From positions 1,612,001 to 1,676,000 of the forward strand of contig OX637796.1 in assembly GCA_951802425.1 (NCBI GenBank): a stretch of DNA of 64,000 bases, read 5' to 3'. The stretch's first letter is position 1; each line of letters begins with the position of its first letter. Under the pieces are notes generated by a model. That model ran no database searches, was not told the origin of the DNA, and was given only the letters and a program-made list of their open reading frames with translations. The translations under genes and the position numbers were made by a program. Positions 46,747 through 58,989 of the stretch are shown here, in pieces. The stretch is from Clavaria fumosa (Eukaryota; Basidiomycota; Agaricomycetes; Agaricales; Clavariaceae).

Positions 46747-48903
46747 TTACGTCCTGCCCCACCAGCCCTCTAGTAGGCTGCTCAAACCCCCGCGACTCGG
46801 AGCTGCTGTCTTGGGTTCTGGAGTTCCAGGACGGATTTCTTCTTCGACTTTCGCCTTCCCTCCGAACTTCCTCTCCTCTGCAGGCGCTGAAGACGGTTCA
46901 GCTGTCTGTGTGGCCGCCAAACCGGCCAATTCCCGCAAACGGTCTATGTCCAAGCGCACATAGTTCAATGCGATGTCATAGAAGACTGGCTTCTTGTGAC
47001 TGTCAGGTTCTGCGTCAACAGACCCTCCGTTATAGGCAAACCAGTCCTTTTTAAACGTGAATGCGGCGGCCGAGATCTCTGATTCGAGCTCATCAATCTG
47101 GCTTGGAGAGAGCGGGTAGTAAGGCGTGCTGCCGTGTGTTATGGGATCCTGCTCAGACAGGGACATGGCAGAGCGCGTCTCGCGGATGTAGATGTAACCC
47201 CTCTGCATGAGTGTCAGCGCTTCTGCATATTTTTTCGCCAGGGAGTAGCACCATGCCAAATAGAGGCATCTAGGGGCCAAAAGTGGCTTTGAGGGAGATA
47301 CGAGGACGAAATCAACAAGAACTCACCGTCTACCTCTCGTGAAGGACTGCCGCGCATCGATAGCCGATGCGAGATTGGGACTATCATCCACAATGCTTAG
47401 GGTGCGCATCTGCCCTAAACTCTGCATAACGGTATCGAGGAGCTTCACAACAGCGGGGAATAATCTTGTGTCCACCTGTGTCTTCTTCCCTTGGGCAAGA
47501 CGAGTAAGTCTGGTTGGAGACTGCGACGCGAGTAGCGCAGACATGAGTAGGAGATCGCGTTGGATGCGTCGTGCAAGACACTGATACATAATATATGCGT
47601 GCACGAACGTCAAGTCTCGTGTGCCTGCCGCCGCTCCCGGGATGCTCCCACGCTGTGGCAGGCAAAATCAGCTCATCGACGGAAAAACAAACATGGCTTA
47701 ATGCATGCGCACCTGTTGAGCCTCAGACAACTTTCGAGCTACTTCTTCCGCGTCGCTGAGGGCAAGAAGAATCGCGTCATAGGCGGCTACAGCACGCTTG
47801 GAGCTTCCACGACGCTTATGATCTTTCACGCTCTCCTTGTCCCCTTGAGTCTCTCGTTTGGCAGAAGCAAGCATGGCCTGCGCATCCTGAACTCGCAGAA
47901 GGGCATCCACAAGCTCGGTGCTGCGTATAGGGACGGGCTGGCCTTCCCATTCCAGCGGCTCGAGCCACTTCTTTTTCGCCGCCTGCTCCCCACCCTCCTT
48001 ACTAAGTGCCTCCAGCATGGCATCGCAGCCTTCCACAAGCTCGTCTCTATGTGGCGCGGCTAGCTGTACCACGACGGCGTCGATATCATACGCTTCCTCA
48101 TGACCGAGCTCGTGCGCGCAGTGTCTGATCTCTGGGGCCAGCTCGTCTATCCAGACAGCGGCAAGCGCCTGGTCACGGCTCATCGCCGCAGGAGCCGCGG
48201 CGAGCGCCGTAAGCAGGATGCGCGCAACGCCCAGATGCGCGAGGGCATCGTCGAAGTTGTCGCGGTGCCGCGAGAAGCGGCCATGTGTGATGAGGGTGTA
48301 CACCGTCGCCTGCAAGCAATTTGCGGTGGAGAGCCGCCCGACGGCATGCAGCGCTTGGCAGTGAGAGTGTAGACGTTCTGACCAGCGGAGGGCGCGGCGA
48401 AAGCGGCCAGTCGCGCTGTGACGGAGCATGTGTGTGGCGGAAGAGCCCTGGGTCTTCTTCGCGGCGGAGGTCGCGCTAAGGTCTTGGGCGTGGGCCCAGG
48501 CGCGTTCAGCTTCGAAGAGATATAGATGAAGACTGAAGAAATATCATGCCATCCGCCAAATCGCGAAAAGAAAGGCACGCACTGGCCCTCCCTGATGTTG
48601 TCGGATGTCACGGCAGACAATTTCTTGAAGTCGCGCCCCCTGCCATGGGTCGTTTTGAGGGTCGATCGAATGCGATGTGTCCTATTCGCACAGTGCTTTC
48701 TGTTGCCCGTAAGTTCGGGGCGAAGAGCACGAAGTTTCGTTCACGGCTCACCTGTAGCGAGTGTGGTCGTTGTACCTCAATCCATAAGAATTGCGTTGCT
48801 CGTTCGCGAGCTGGAGGGCTTGAGAACACTAACGTTAGTTCGGTATCTCGTTTGATGCTATGAACAACGTACCGTTGAACGAAAGTACCGACTTGTCCGT
48901 CAT
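46747..48903 (-). CDS. SRP68: Signal recognition particle subunit SRP68
   Basis: Predicted complement(join(46747..47269,47327..47652,47713..48532,48583..48699,48752..48818,48873..48903)), 627 aa. The spliced N-terminus reads SFNALQLANEQRNSYGLRYN and then RYRKHCANRTHRIR, the conserved SRP68 RNA-binding start. Middle motifs include AVWIDELAPEIRHCAHELG, and the C-terminal half has TPR-like helices (CLYLAWCYSLAKKY). SRP68 works as a heterodimer with SRP72 in the particle that docks ribosomes at the ER. It converges on KU80 with 82 bp between stop codons, and its start codon is 67 bp from that of GET3. Confidence 0.93.
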
Positions 48904-48970
48904 GGCACAAATGAATAAAGGGCGACGCGTGGCGTAATGTCTGCGAACTCCGACTTCTTACCCATTCTCA
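48904..48970. promoter_or_regulatory. 67-bp divergent promoter SRP68/GET3
   Basis: Only 67 bp lie between the two start codons. Core promoters must overlap or lie within the neighbouring first exon or intron. No TATA box is evident. Confidence 0.6.
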
Positions 48971-50407
48971 ATGGCCGACTCAGACACGCTCGAACCGACG
49001 CTTCAGAATATCATTGACCAGGAATCCCTGAAATGGATATTTTGCGGTAAGTCGTCTTATTTGAGAGACACATCGCCCGTCTTAACCGTCACATGCAGGC
49101 GGAAAGGGTGGTGTTGGTGAGCCACATCTCTCCACCGTTCTCAGCGAGCATTCAGCAAAGAGTCTATACAGGCAAGACGACTACTTCATGTTCGCTCGCG
49201 ATACAACTTGCTAAGCACCGCAAATCCGTTCTTCTCATTGTGCGTATGTGGAGACAAATCAGGCAGCAATCAATCTGATTGTCGTGGATGCAGAGTACAG
49301 ACCCTGCACATAATCTTTCGGACGCGTTCGGGCAGAAGTTCTCTAAGGATGCGACGCTAGTGAATGGATTTGACAATTTGTTCGCGATGGAAATCGACCC
49401 AACGAGCGCGATACAGGAGATGGTCGAGCAATGTGAGCACAATCCGATGCTCAATTGCTTGCCTTCTCTGAGTACCAAAATGGCAACGTCCGGAGCGCAG
49501 CGGACTCGAACGGCATGATGGGCACAATGATGCAAGATTTAGCCTTCGCTATACCCGGTGTAGACGAGGCGATGAGCTTTGCAGAGATCATGAAGTGTGT
49601 ACTTTGTTCTCACACCCCTCGCCAGGTACTGAAAAAGCGGAAGACATGTCAAATCCATGGCTTTCTCAGTGATAGTTTTCGATACAGCTCCGACTGGCCA
49701 CACTTTACGGTTTCTCTCATTCCCGACGGTACTCGAAAAAGCGCTAGGCAAGCTCAGCGCGTTGGGTGGGCGATTCGGACCGTTAATCGGCCAGGTGCCT
49801 ATATTTGCTCCTCTAAATGCTTCCCCTGGGTTAAGCGACGCGTGTTTCAGATGTCGGCCATGATGGGAGGCGAGGCAGGCTCGCAGGAGGACATGTTCGC
49901 GAGACTAGAGTCGATGAGAGCGGTAATTACGGAGGTGAATATGCAATTCAAGGATCCAGTACGTCTATGCATCCATGAAAGGAAGGGAGAATCAGGAATA
50001 ACGGCCATCATACTCAGGAAAAGACGACATTTGTGTGTGTGTGCATCTCTGAGTTTCTATCCCTCTACGAGACGGAGCGTCTTGTGCAAGAGCTGACAGC
50101 ATATGAGATCGACACACACAACATTGTGGTCAATCAGCTTCTCTTCCCCAAGAAGGGTGCGTCTATTATTTTGCGATTGCTGCAGAATGTAATGTCACGA
50201 CTGAGGATTGGCACTCCAGATTCAAACTGCGAACATTGTCGAGTGCGCCAACAGATGCAACAAAAGTATTTAGCTGAAGCGCACGAGCTGTATTCTGAGT
50301 TCTTCCATATCGTTCAGCTTCCTCTGTTAACGGAGGAAGTGCGAGGGCCAGAGAAACTGAGGGAGTTCAGTAAGATGCTGATTCAGCCATATGGACCTCC
50401 TTTGTAG
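48971..50407 (+). CDS. GET3: GET3 tail-anchored protein targeting ATPase
   Basis: Predicted join(48971..49046,49099..49116,49172..49239,49294..49432,49501..49594,49644..49794,49851..49958,50018..50156,50220..50407), 326 aa, the usual Get3 length. Motifs after splicing: deviant Walker A (GGKGGVGKTTT) near residue 26, switch I ([12 protein letters not shown]), switch II ([15 protein letters not shown]), and the zinc-binding CXXC (NCEHC). It acts as a homodimer that carries C-terminal membrane anchors to the ER receptor Get1/Get2. The P-loop is split over three exons, the middle one 18 nt. Intron acceptors at 49501 and 49644 were chosen to keep the frame. Confidence 0.93.
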
Positions 50408-50551
50408 TTCGTTGTTTATACATTGTGTGTATTTGTCTGCCGGGTTATGACGTTCTTTGTTTACATCTATTATTTGTTCCTGGTTTTGTGAATGGGTTTT
50501 TCCAAGTTTCTCCTCGTTCCTTCTTTTGGCCTGTTGTCGCTTTGCTCGGCA

Positions 50552-53306
50552 ATGTCGTTCATCAAGGTCACCGTCGTCGACCTGCACGACGTCCTCGCCA
50601 CCCCGCATATGCTCATCGTTGACCTGCGGACTAGAGTCGCGTACGCATCTGCTCGCATTCCCCACGCTCTCTGCTTCTCCGTTCCTTCTACTCTCCTCAA
50701 GCGCCCTGCTTTCTCTCTCGATCGCCTCGGCCACATTCTCCCCAGTGTTACTGCTAGAAATCACTTTGCCACATGGAGATTTGCTTCAGCCATTCTCGTA
50801 TACGACGAGGACTCCACTGCCATCCCTGAGTCGTCGAATATTTGCAGTCTCTTGAACAAATTTCGACGCGAAGGCTGTCGGGCTAATCTCTACTGGCTTC
50901 ATGGTGGATTTAATTCCGTCTTCCGTGACCGCACGGATCTCGTCGACATAAACCCAATTCGGGAGCAGGACCAATCCATATCGCTTCCAACCTCTTCGGC
51001 TGCAACACCGCTGGCCTCCTCACTCTCGCTTCCACCACCAAATCATGCACCCCTTACTCCATTTTTTCATGCGGTTCGTCAAAATATTGAACTCTCTCAT
51101 GGTTACACCGAACGCATTCCTCTCCGTCTCCCCCACCATGTGCGTTCTCGTATCTCCGATCTTCCATTTGCCTGGCTCCGCGAGATCGCCCGTCGTTCAG
51201 CACCTGCTCCAGACTTGAACTCTTCAGAGCGTTCTAACTCTGAAGAAGAGTTTGATGATGCCGACGTGGAGGAAGGTACAGAGGCTCTTGCCAAGCAGTT
51301 CTACCGCATCGAGCTTGCAGAGCAAAAGAGATTGATGAGCGTCCTGGAACGTCACTCCAAGGAGAGCGGTCACGTCGTTGATTCAAGCTTCCAAGGCCGT
51401 GACATATCGGTCAGCTTTCCCTTCAGCATTACTGCAGGTCTCGAAAAAGGGACCAAAAACAGGTGTGTCCGCTTCCATTCGGACACCGCACAGCTGACTT
51501 GCCCAAAGGTACAGTTATATATGGCCTTTTGAGCATGCTCGGGTCCGGCTTCGTCACGGAATCGATACCACTGCTGCTTCACATGGTGAAAACGTCGAGC
51601 TCGATGATTACGTCAACGCGTCATATGTACAACCACTCGGCACTTCCAAGCGTTACATCGCAACCCAGGGCCCGCTTCCTGCCACGTTTACTGATTTTTG
51701 GACGTGAGTCGCTGGCCATCTCCCGCGTGCACTTAACAGACGTCGTCGTAGGCTGTGCTGGGAGCAAAACGTGCACGTTATCGTGATGCTGACGCGTGAG
51801 GTTGAAGGTTCGACCGTTAAGTGCGGTAACTATTGGTCTGCTCCGTCCTACGGCCCTTTGCGCCTCTCTCAACTATCTATCTCGTCTGTGCCACACTCTC
51901 CATCTGCACCGGCGACGACTATAAAGCGCGTATTTGAACTATGGCATACGGCCTATCCGAAGGCAGAAAGGCGGCGGGTAGTGCATTTGCAATATCTGGA
52001 ATGGTCGGACATGCAGGTCCCTGAAGATCCACGTGGTGTTTTGGGGCTAAGGCGCGAATTGGAGCGTGCGTACGCGGAAGCCGGTTCTGGGGATTGTGCA
52101 GAAGATATAGTAACAGGAAATGTGAATGGAGAGAAGGGCCCGGTGCTGCTTCATTGCTCCGCAGGGGTTGGACGAACGGGTGGGTTCATAGCAGTGGATG
52201 CTGTATTGGACGCCGTAAAGAGAGAGATGAACGCCTCAAGAGTTAACAATAGAGGCAATAACGGTAATGTTCCTATAGCTGACGAAAGCGAGGACCAGGT
52301 GTTCCACATGCAGGACCGTGAAGAGAAAGATCTGAAGCGGGCCTCAACGAAAGAATGGGCGTGCGACAGCGTCGCAACCTCTTCTCGGCATCCGACAAAC
52401 TGGACTCCAACGTCAGTTTCGACTGTTCGCTCGTCCTCATCGTCGTCGGGCTTTCCAGCACGGTCCCCACCGTCGCCCTCAAGCGCGAAGTGGAGTGGGA
52501 TGCCAAACTCAGCCACGTCGGACTCTTCCACTGGGCACGCGGCGTCAAGTACAAATGCGACATCTATCTCAGAAGTTTCGAAAGGCTCTGCGGACCATGC
52601 GCCGCATGGCTTTCCAGACGAGCAAGACTGGCAAGGAGAGGCGAGGAGGGCGCGGACTTGCTCGCTCCCGTCAAGTACACAAGCGACATCCTCGCCGAGC
52701 GCACAAATACTTGGTCTAGCTCCTCTCGCGAGCCAGTCGGCGCCATGGCTGGCACAACCTGGGCACCTTGAGAGCCAACGACATGGGTCAGAACCTGAAA
52801 AATCACCCTCAACAGCGCGCTTCTCACGGCGAGAGACGGGAGTGACAAGGTCACCGCTGGAGATGGACTATGGGCGGAGTGAATCGACAAGTTCCACCGA
52901 CCTGGGCATGGGATCGCTGTCCACCCTGACTTACTCTTTGCCGCTACCTTCCGCCGGTCCCCGAACACGGCGAGCCCAAGTGGATACGCTCTCGCAGTTG
53001 AAAACCCCGATATTGAGCGTGGTGCAAGACATGCGCACGCAACGAATGAGTCTGTGCCAGAGCCTGCGGCAATATGTTTTTGTGCACGCCGCGGTGGTGG
53101 AGGGCGCATTGTCTCTGGTGGACGAAGAGCGGCAGAGGGCGCGGGGAGGCGAGAACTCTAGTGAAGCAAATGCGGAGGCGGAGGGGTCGCCAGGGCGCGG
53201 GAAACGTATGGCAAGCGCGACGGAGCTTGTAAAGGAGGAGAATGTCGGCGGCGTGCATCTGGCGAAGCGGCCTAGCACGGCAAAAGCGCGTAGCAAAAGC
53301 GCCTAA
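50552..53306 (+). CDS. Protein tyrosine phosphatase with rhodanese-like N-terminus
   Basis: Predicted join(50552..51462,51509..51703,51752..53306), 886 aa. Residues about 1-130 form a rhodanese/Cdc25-like fold (VDLHDVLATPHMLIVDLRT ... ASAILVYDEDS) with no Cys at the active-site loop. The PTP domain starts near 300 (YIWPFEHARV, DDYVNASYVQP, YIATQGPLP) and has the signature HCSAGVGRTG (catalytic Cys near 504). The general-acid loop reads EWSD instead of WPD. About 190 residues of Ser/Pro-rich sequence separate the signature from the last helices (VQDMRTQRMSLCQSL). The layout is like fission yeast Pyp1/Pyp2, which switch off a stress MAP kinase. An upstream in-frame start exists at 50492. Confidence 0.87.
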
Positions 53307-53617
53307 CGGTCACCTGGCATGAAGGAAAAGTAGGTGGAGGTTAGACTGGAAGTCAAATCATATCGTCGGCGTTGTTGCGGCTGGCATTTACGGCACCTGT
53401 TGCTCACGACACAATCACGCACAAACTCGTATTCCCTCAAAACTTGTGTATCATCTAGCGATTCTCTTTATCAAGCACATTACCACGTATTGATCAATGT
53501 ATATCCTGCTCAAGATCGGAGTGAAAGTAGTCGGCGTTCGTTTGGTCCGATGCAAGCAGTACAAGATAAAAACAATAGAAACATGGCTGTACGACGCATT
53601 GCTTCTGATGGAAACAA

Positions 53618-55616
53618 TTAAGGATCCTGCACATAGTTCCCTGATATTCACGAGGGCATAAAAGTCAATCCTAGAAAAAATGCTCCAAGCAAGAGGAGAG
53701 CCATTACCAGGAAACACGCCTTGCACCCCGCCGAGCTTACCAGTCCACCACTCCTCTGCGTTCGCAGACCGCTCAATAATTTCTATGTGATCTCCAGCTT
53801 TGAAGCTCAAGTCCCCATCGGCCTAAGATATGGTCAGTACAATCGACGAAAGGTTCATATAGTTGCGTGGAACCGAGGGAACACGACTACAACTGCAGCG
53901 ATTGATGAAAACGCACCTGTGCAGAAAAGTCATATAGCGCCACGACATACTTCGGTCTTGGCGGTGGAGGCGGCTTAGCTTTGACAGGCGGGGGTGGCGG
54001 AGGTCTCTTCGTTACCACGCTATTGTTCTTGGTACCTGCTGCGCCAAAACTGCTTGGCCCAGCCATACCATTCCTGGGCGCAGCAATGGAGGCCGCAGCA
54101 GCAGCAGCGCCGCCAAGCGAGGGTTTAGGACTGAGCGGCGGCTTTGAAGCCATCGATGGCTGGGGCGGCATGAGGGGCTTGACGGGCTTGACGGGCGGCG
54201 GCGCGGCAGAGTATGGAGGCGGAGGAGGGCGGGCTGAAGACGAAGGCGAGATGGGAGGGCCTGGAGGAGGAGGGGGTGGCTTCTTGCCAACATATGTAGA
54301 GGTAGGAGAGCGACTGGGTGGTGTGATGGGCGAAACAGAGCCAGAGTGAGTGCTGGAGGTTGCCGAGTTGGCACGAGCCGCTTGCACGAGCCTCGCTGTA
54401 CAAGAGCATTAATCCCGACCTTTTCCAAATTAGGCCTGTGTTATGGTGACTCACATACGCTTATAATCTTCTTGATGATATTGAGATTCTCAACGGTCTG
54501 CCATGCGTCAGTGCGTTTCGCTTCGTAGTCCTCTGTGATTTGAGCGGCAGACATGCTGGAGATTTCGAATTCTCCCTCGGCAAAGGCATTCAACTTCTCA
54601 ACAATGACCCAGACAATATTGAGCTGCATATAATAGTATGACTGGAAGAGGGGCTCGATGAATCGGGTGACGAGTAGCAAGAATTGCGGAACATCAGATT
54701 TGAGAGCGTCATTGATCTGCGTATACTCATTCGTCGCAAACTCGAAATCTTGTTCTAGCTGATATGAAATCAAGCATTGAGCGGAAAAGCGATGTGTGGT
54801 AACAACATAAATTTTCACTTTGAAGAGATTCTTTTCATCATTCAGTGTCTTCTCCTTCTTGTCGCGGAGTTTCGTGAGAGAGTTGTTGTGCCGGTCATAG
54901 TCTGTCAACTGTGTATAACATTTTCAGAAGTCAGGTCAGAATAGCTGAACATGTTAGAGCAGCCAAGACCTTATGTTCCCTCTTTGTGATGGTCTTTCTA
55001 ATAACTTTCATGATGTTCTGGAGCTCCTTGACGGGAGCCACAACTCTGCTCTCGATGAGCTCTAACTCGGGTGTAATCGTAGCCTTGATTTCCTCCGATA
55101 CTTGCGCGTAGGCATCGAGGTTTCGAAATACGGGAGCTGAATTGGGATGTTTGCTCGCGAGATCGGCCTCACTCGAAATCGGCTGGAACAAGACAGCCCA
55201 GTGTTTCGCGAAATTCTCTCCGGAGCTCACGAGACCTGAGCCGGGAAATGCGCCAGTCGCATAAGTGATCACGGCGAGGGAGCCTATGGTGAGCACACCA
55301 AAGACGTACCGATGACGGAGGTGGTGTACGATTTTGAATCCTTTAGGAACTTCTCCACCGCTTTCTCCAGAATAGCAAATTGACGCTCAAGGTCGGCGAA
55401 CTCGTCGTCGGTGGACCCTGAATGGTTCGACGTAGATGATTGAATTCATCAATCAATGTGCAGTTGGCTACGAGACAGGGTTCTTACTCTTAGCCATACC
55501 GACTTTGGTGGACACCATGAATGGTGTCCTAGATGCGACGTACGGGTCAACACCCACATACCTCCTAATTCATCGAGGAAGACGTACCGTTTGAGCACTT
55601 TACCAAAACCCTTCAT
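53618..55616 (-). CDS. RVS167: BAR-SH3 protein, RVS167/Hob1 type
   Basis: Predicted complement(join(53618..53640,53708..53822,53917..54395,54455..54758,54819..54908,54970..55283,55310..55417,55488..55528,55588..55616)), 500 aa. It begins [20 protein letters not shown], a typical Rvs167/amphiphysin start. The BAR region extends to about residue 300. A Pro-rich linker ([23 protein letters not shown]) follows, then an SH3 domain ([36 protein letters not shown]) that closes the protein. Such proteins bend membranes during endocytosis and bind actin regulators. The SH3 is spread over the last three exons, and the final exon is 23 nt. Confidence 0.92.
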
Positions 55617-55763
55617 GGTGAGCACCAGTAAGGGAAGAGGAGACCTTTGTCGTGGCTGTGTCAAATATCGACATCAGATCAGAGAAATGCGCGCAGCACG
55701 CAGCACAGACATTACTGTTGGTGGAGACGCGTTTCAAGGCTCGCAACGACGGTGTTTGCAACG
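55617..55763. promoter_or_regulatory. 147-bp divergent promoter RVS167/SDO1
   Basis: The start codons of the two genes are 147 bp apart, so they share an upstream region. Confidence 0.55.
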
Positions 55764-56899
55764 ATGCCCATTAATCTGCCTTCAAATCAAATCAAGTAAT
55801 TCTAACGTTCCGTGTTGAAGATATGCAGCGTCTGAGGCGTTCTGTAGACTAACAAACGTCTCTGTTGTGCGTCTGAAGAAAGGCGGCAAAAGATTCGAGG
55901 TGAGCAAACCCAGCGGCATTGAGGGCTTGAAATTCTGACATGCGGGAATGGAAAAGATCGCGTGTTACAAGAATAAGGTACAGGAATGGCGGAATGGCGT
56001 GTACGTCTTTCGCCCCGTTGTCTCCATCTGCCCAGGAATACATGTATTCAAGACTGGGCAGGGAGACAAACCTTGATGATGTCCTCCAAATCAGTAACGT
56101 TTTCATGAACGTCTCGAAAGGCGAGGTGGCGAAGCACGCGGACCTGCAAAAAGCGTTCGGCACCAGTAATGTGAACGACGCCATCAAGGAGGTATGTACG
56201 GCGCTATCCTGGATAGCGAACTGCCATCTCTAGGGCTAACAGTAACCTCCGATTGGTGTTAGATCCTCAAAAAGGGCGAAATGCAAGTCGGCGAAAAAGA
56301 ACGCGAACACGACTTGACGTTCCTCCGCAAGGAGATTGCCACGCTTGTCGCGGAGAAATGCGTTGACCCATCGACTCAGCGGCCCTACTCGGTCGGTATC
56401 ATTGAAAAGGCAATGAGTGAGGCGGGGTTCAGCGTCAAGCAGAACAAAGTAGCGAAAAGCCAGGTCTGTGTTTGCAGTTTTATAACCTCCCCTTGTTCTT
56501 GCCCCTCTACTCTTAAGCTGACGACGTTGTCCACCACCAACTAGGTCACGGAGTGCATCAAACTCCTTCAATCCGATTCCAAGCTGCCGATCCAGCGCGC
56601 GCGCATGCGCATACGTGTAACCGTTCCCGCAGCAACAGTGCCTCGCCTGCGGGAGCAGATGCTCGGAGCTGCAGAGAAGATCGAACGTGACGAGACCGAC
56701 GAAGAGGAGTGGAAAATCGTGCGTAACTAATTTCCGCGCTGTCTCTGCAGTGACCAATGACATAGCTTTGCATCAGACGATGCTCATTGAACCCAGTCAA
56801 CTCCGTTTGATAAATCAGCTGTTGCAAAAAGAGTGTAAAGGGAAAGGACGGTTAGAAACGATGGATTTCTCCACGACAGCAGAAACCCCAGAAGCTTGA
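55764..56899 (+). CDS. SDO1: Ribosome maturation factor SDO1 (SBDS)
   Basis: Predicted join(55764..55795,55848..55899,55957..56000,56062..56191,56263..56463,56545..56718,56777..56899), 251 aa, the normal length. It begins MPINLPSNQIKLTNVSVV and continues RLKKGGKRFE, YKNKVQEWRNGVE, DDVLQISNVFMNVSKGEVA, VAEKCVDPSTQRPYSV and KGKGRLETMDF, all conserved in SBDS. With the GTPase Efl1 it removes eIF6/Tif6 from new 60S subunits in the cytoplasm. Most of the N-terminal FYSH domain was recovered only by splicing. It converges on ALG1 with 59 bp between stop codons. Confidence 0.95.
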
Positions 56900-56958
56900 G
56901 AGAATGTGTATTCCACAAAAAATACTACATAAATAGAGAAAAACTATACGCCCGATCA

Positions 56959-58989
56959 TCAATGTGTACTTGGAGTAGAGGCAGTAGACGGTGCTGTGCT
57001 GAAATAGCCTTCGTCACCGAGACAAAGTGGCCGCACGACGCGATCCCAATTCTCTTCCCACGTCTTGATCTCCCAATTCTCTTCCCACGTCTTGATCTCC
57101 CAATGCTCACTCGCTAGGCGAGGCATCGACACTGGGGGAGCTGAGGGCTCAGATGTCGGCACGAGAGAGGATCGAAGCGTTGCGAGGGAAGGTGAGCTTG
57201 GAAATGACATCAGGAGCATCTGCAATTAGACATAACGCAAGTCAGTTTCGTTGTTGAAGGGCGACTCAGGCAGAGTCATCTCATTACCTCAAGCTGATCG
57301 GTCAGTTCCGACGCCGTTTTATACACGAGTCCGTTGAGACCATGCTTGACCAGCTCCTTCAGGCTGTGGGCACAGACAGACGACAAAAGTCCTCTAGGGT
57401 TGATATCCAGGAGAAAGGTGCATACCATGGATAGTCAAGCGCGCAAACGGGCAGCCCACACCCAAACATGTCGACAACCTTCATGGGCAAGTCGAGGCCG
57501 GAAGAACTATTGTGTAAACAGATTCCCAGGTCCGCCGAGCCTGACTCGTGAAATAAACGTCTACGCAACCCAAGTTGAAGATACGAAGGATAGAAACACT
57601 AACCCAACAACACGGGATAATCCTCGGGCTCTAGCCAGAGGCTGACGCATTGCACCCATTTCCACTCTTTCTGCAAGTTCTCGACGCGCGTCATGTATTG
57701 GGCTTTCAGTGGCCCTTTCCCTGTAACAACCATCAGCATTTTCGGAAGCCGTCTGCTTCTAGCTAAATCGCTGTCTCCTATGGCGAGAGAGACCGCACGC
57801 CGCTCATATCCTTCTAAGGCCTCCAGGAGCAGGTTGAAGTCCTCGTCGGGGGTCCAGCTTGTACTGCTCACGACTAGCGCGGGGCGGTCGTTTCTCAAAC
57901 GAGGTTCGTTCGCCTCGGGGAGTCTGGTGAAAGGGGTAGTTGAGTCTGACGGTCCGGCAGTGGGCAAGAATGAAAGCACAGCGGGAGGAAGCATCGGGGT
58001 GAGGCGCAGCAAGAGCTTTGCTTTACATCAAGACCGAATTCACATGTGACATGGGCGTAACATATACCTCATGAGCTTCTGCCAGCGAAGCGCGATGGAA
58101 ACGCTGAGGCGGACGATCGTACAAGACTACACAGTGCCCTCTAATGTACACATAGTCAGTTGAGTGTGAGAAGCACAGATGAAGAGAGACATACTGCAAA
58201 CGCCAGTCTCGAACGAGACGATCACGCATAGCTGCGGTCACAAAGAGGTGCGAGTACGCTTTGCGGCCAAAGAACGCCTCGAACCTGGTAGGACAGAATA
58301 ATTCTAGGCCGGTCATCAGTTGTTACTGAGTGTAAGCCCATACCACTTCGCAACTTTAACGAAAGGGTGTCTTTCTGTTAGCTTGATGGCGAGGACACTG
58401 TAGCCGAGGTTGTGCCAGTCGATGATCACCTTACTCCCGAAAACTCGTCCAGCTGCCCACACAATCGCAAGCGTGGGGATGCTGGGAGGGTTCTTCCATC
58501 TGGTCAGCCTTTTAACACGACACGAAGACTGTTGGTGTGCAACTAACCTGTACAAGGATAAATTCCGGCACTCTGGGCATGCGCACGAACAGCGCAGCGA
58601 GAATAGTAGCACATTGATGTAGGACCTTGAGCGGTCCTGAAATCACAAATGGCAGAGACTGTAGTAGTCTTGGATGGTCGCTCAAGTACACAAAATGGAT
58701 CTTTGACGACGATAAGAGCGACTTGATTGGTTTGGAACCTACAGAACATACTTCTTATAATTACACACGCCGATCCAGCGTGTGGAGTCGCACCTTGATA
58801 ACCGATAAAGAAGGTCTCAAAGCCGTTGGTCGCGAAACTCTGTGCGTGATACATCATGCGGGGACTTCGGCCGATATCTCCCAATACGACTATAGCCACA
58901 GACTGCGGAGTGAGTCGCCCTTTCACTCGAAATCGCCAGAATAGCCATGAGGCAAGCAGTATAAATAGTGGTGCCCCCCCATATACCAT
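56959..58989 (-). CDS. ALG1: ALG1 beta-1,4-mannosyltransferase
   Basis: Predicted complement(join(56959..57219,57288..57363,57426..57540,57604..58015,58068..58140,58195..58284,58344..58492,58548..58738,58794..58989)), 520 aa. An N-terminal membrane anchor ([14 protein letters not shown]) precedes the family motif [11 protein letters not shown]. Later come [34 protein letters not shown] and [18 protein letters not shown]. The enzyme adds the first mannose to the dolichol-linked GlcNAc2 on the cytosolic face of the ER. The C-terminus carries a perfect 9-residue tandem repeat (EIKTWEENW twice) from a 27-bp duplication near 57050-57105. Exon phases agree throughout. Confidence 0.93.

Noticed and set aside
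50492..50551. Upstream ATG giving 20 extra, hydrophobic residues to the phosphatase
   Set aside because: A signal-like start does not suit a cytosolic phosphatase with a rhodanese domain. The ATG at 50552 begins the domain directly.
52355..53296. Overlapping frames on both strands in the phosphatase gene
   Set aside because: They are by-products of the GC-rich, low-complexity insert. The phosphatase frame ends in the conserved final helix, which fixes the true frame.
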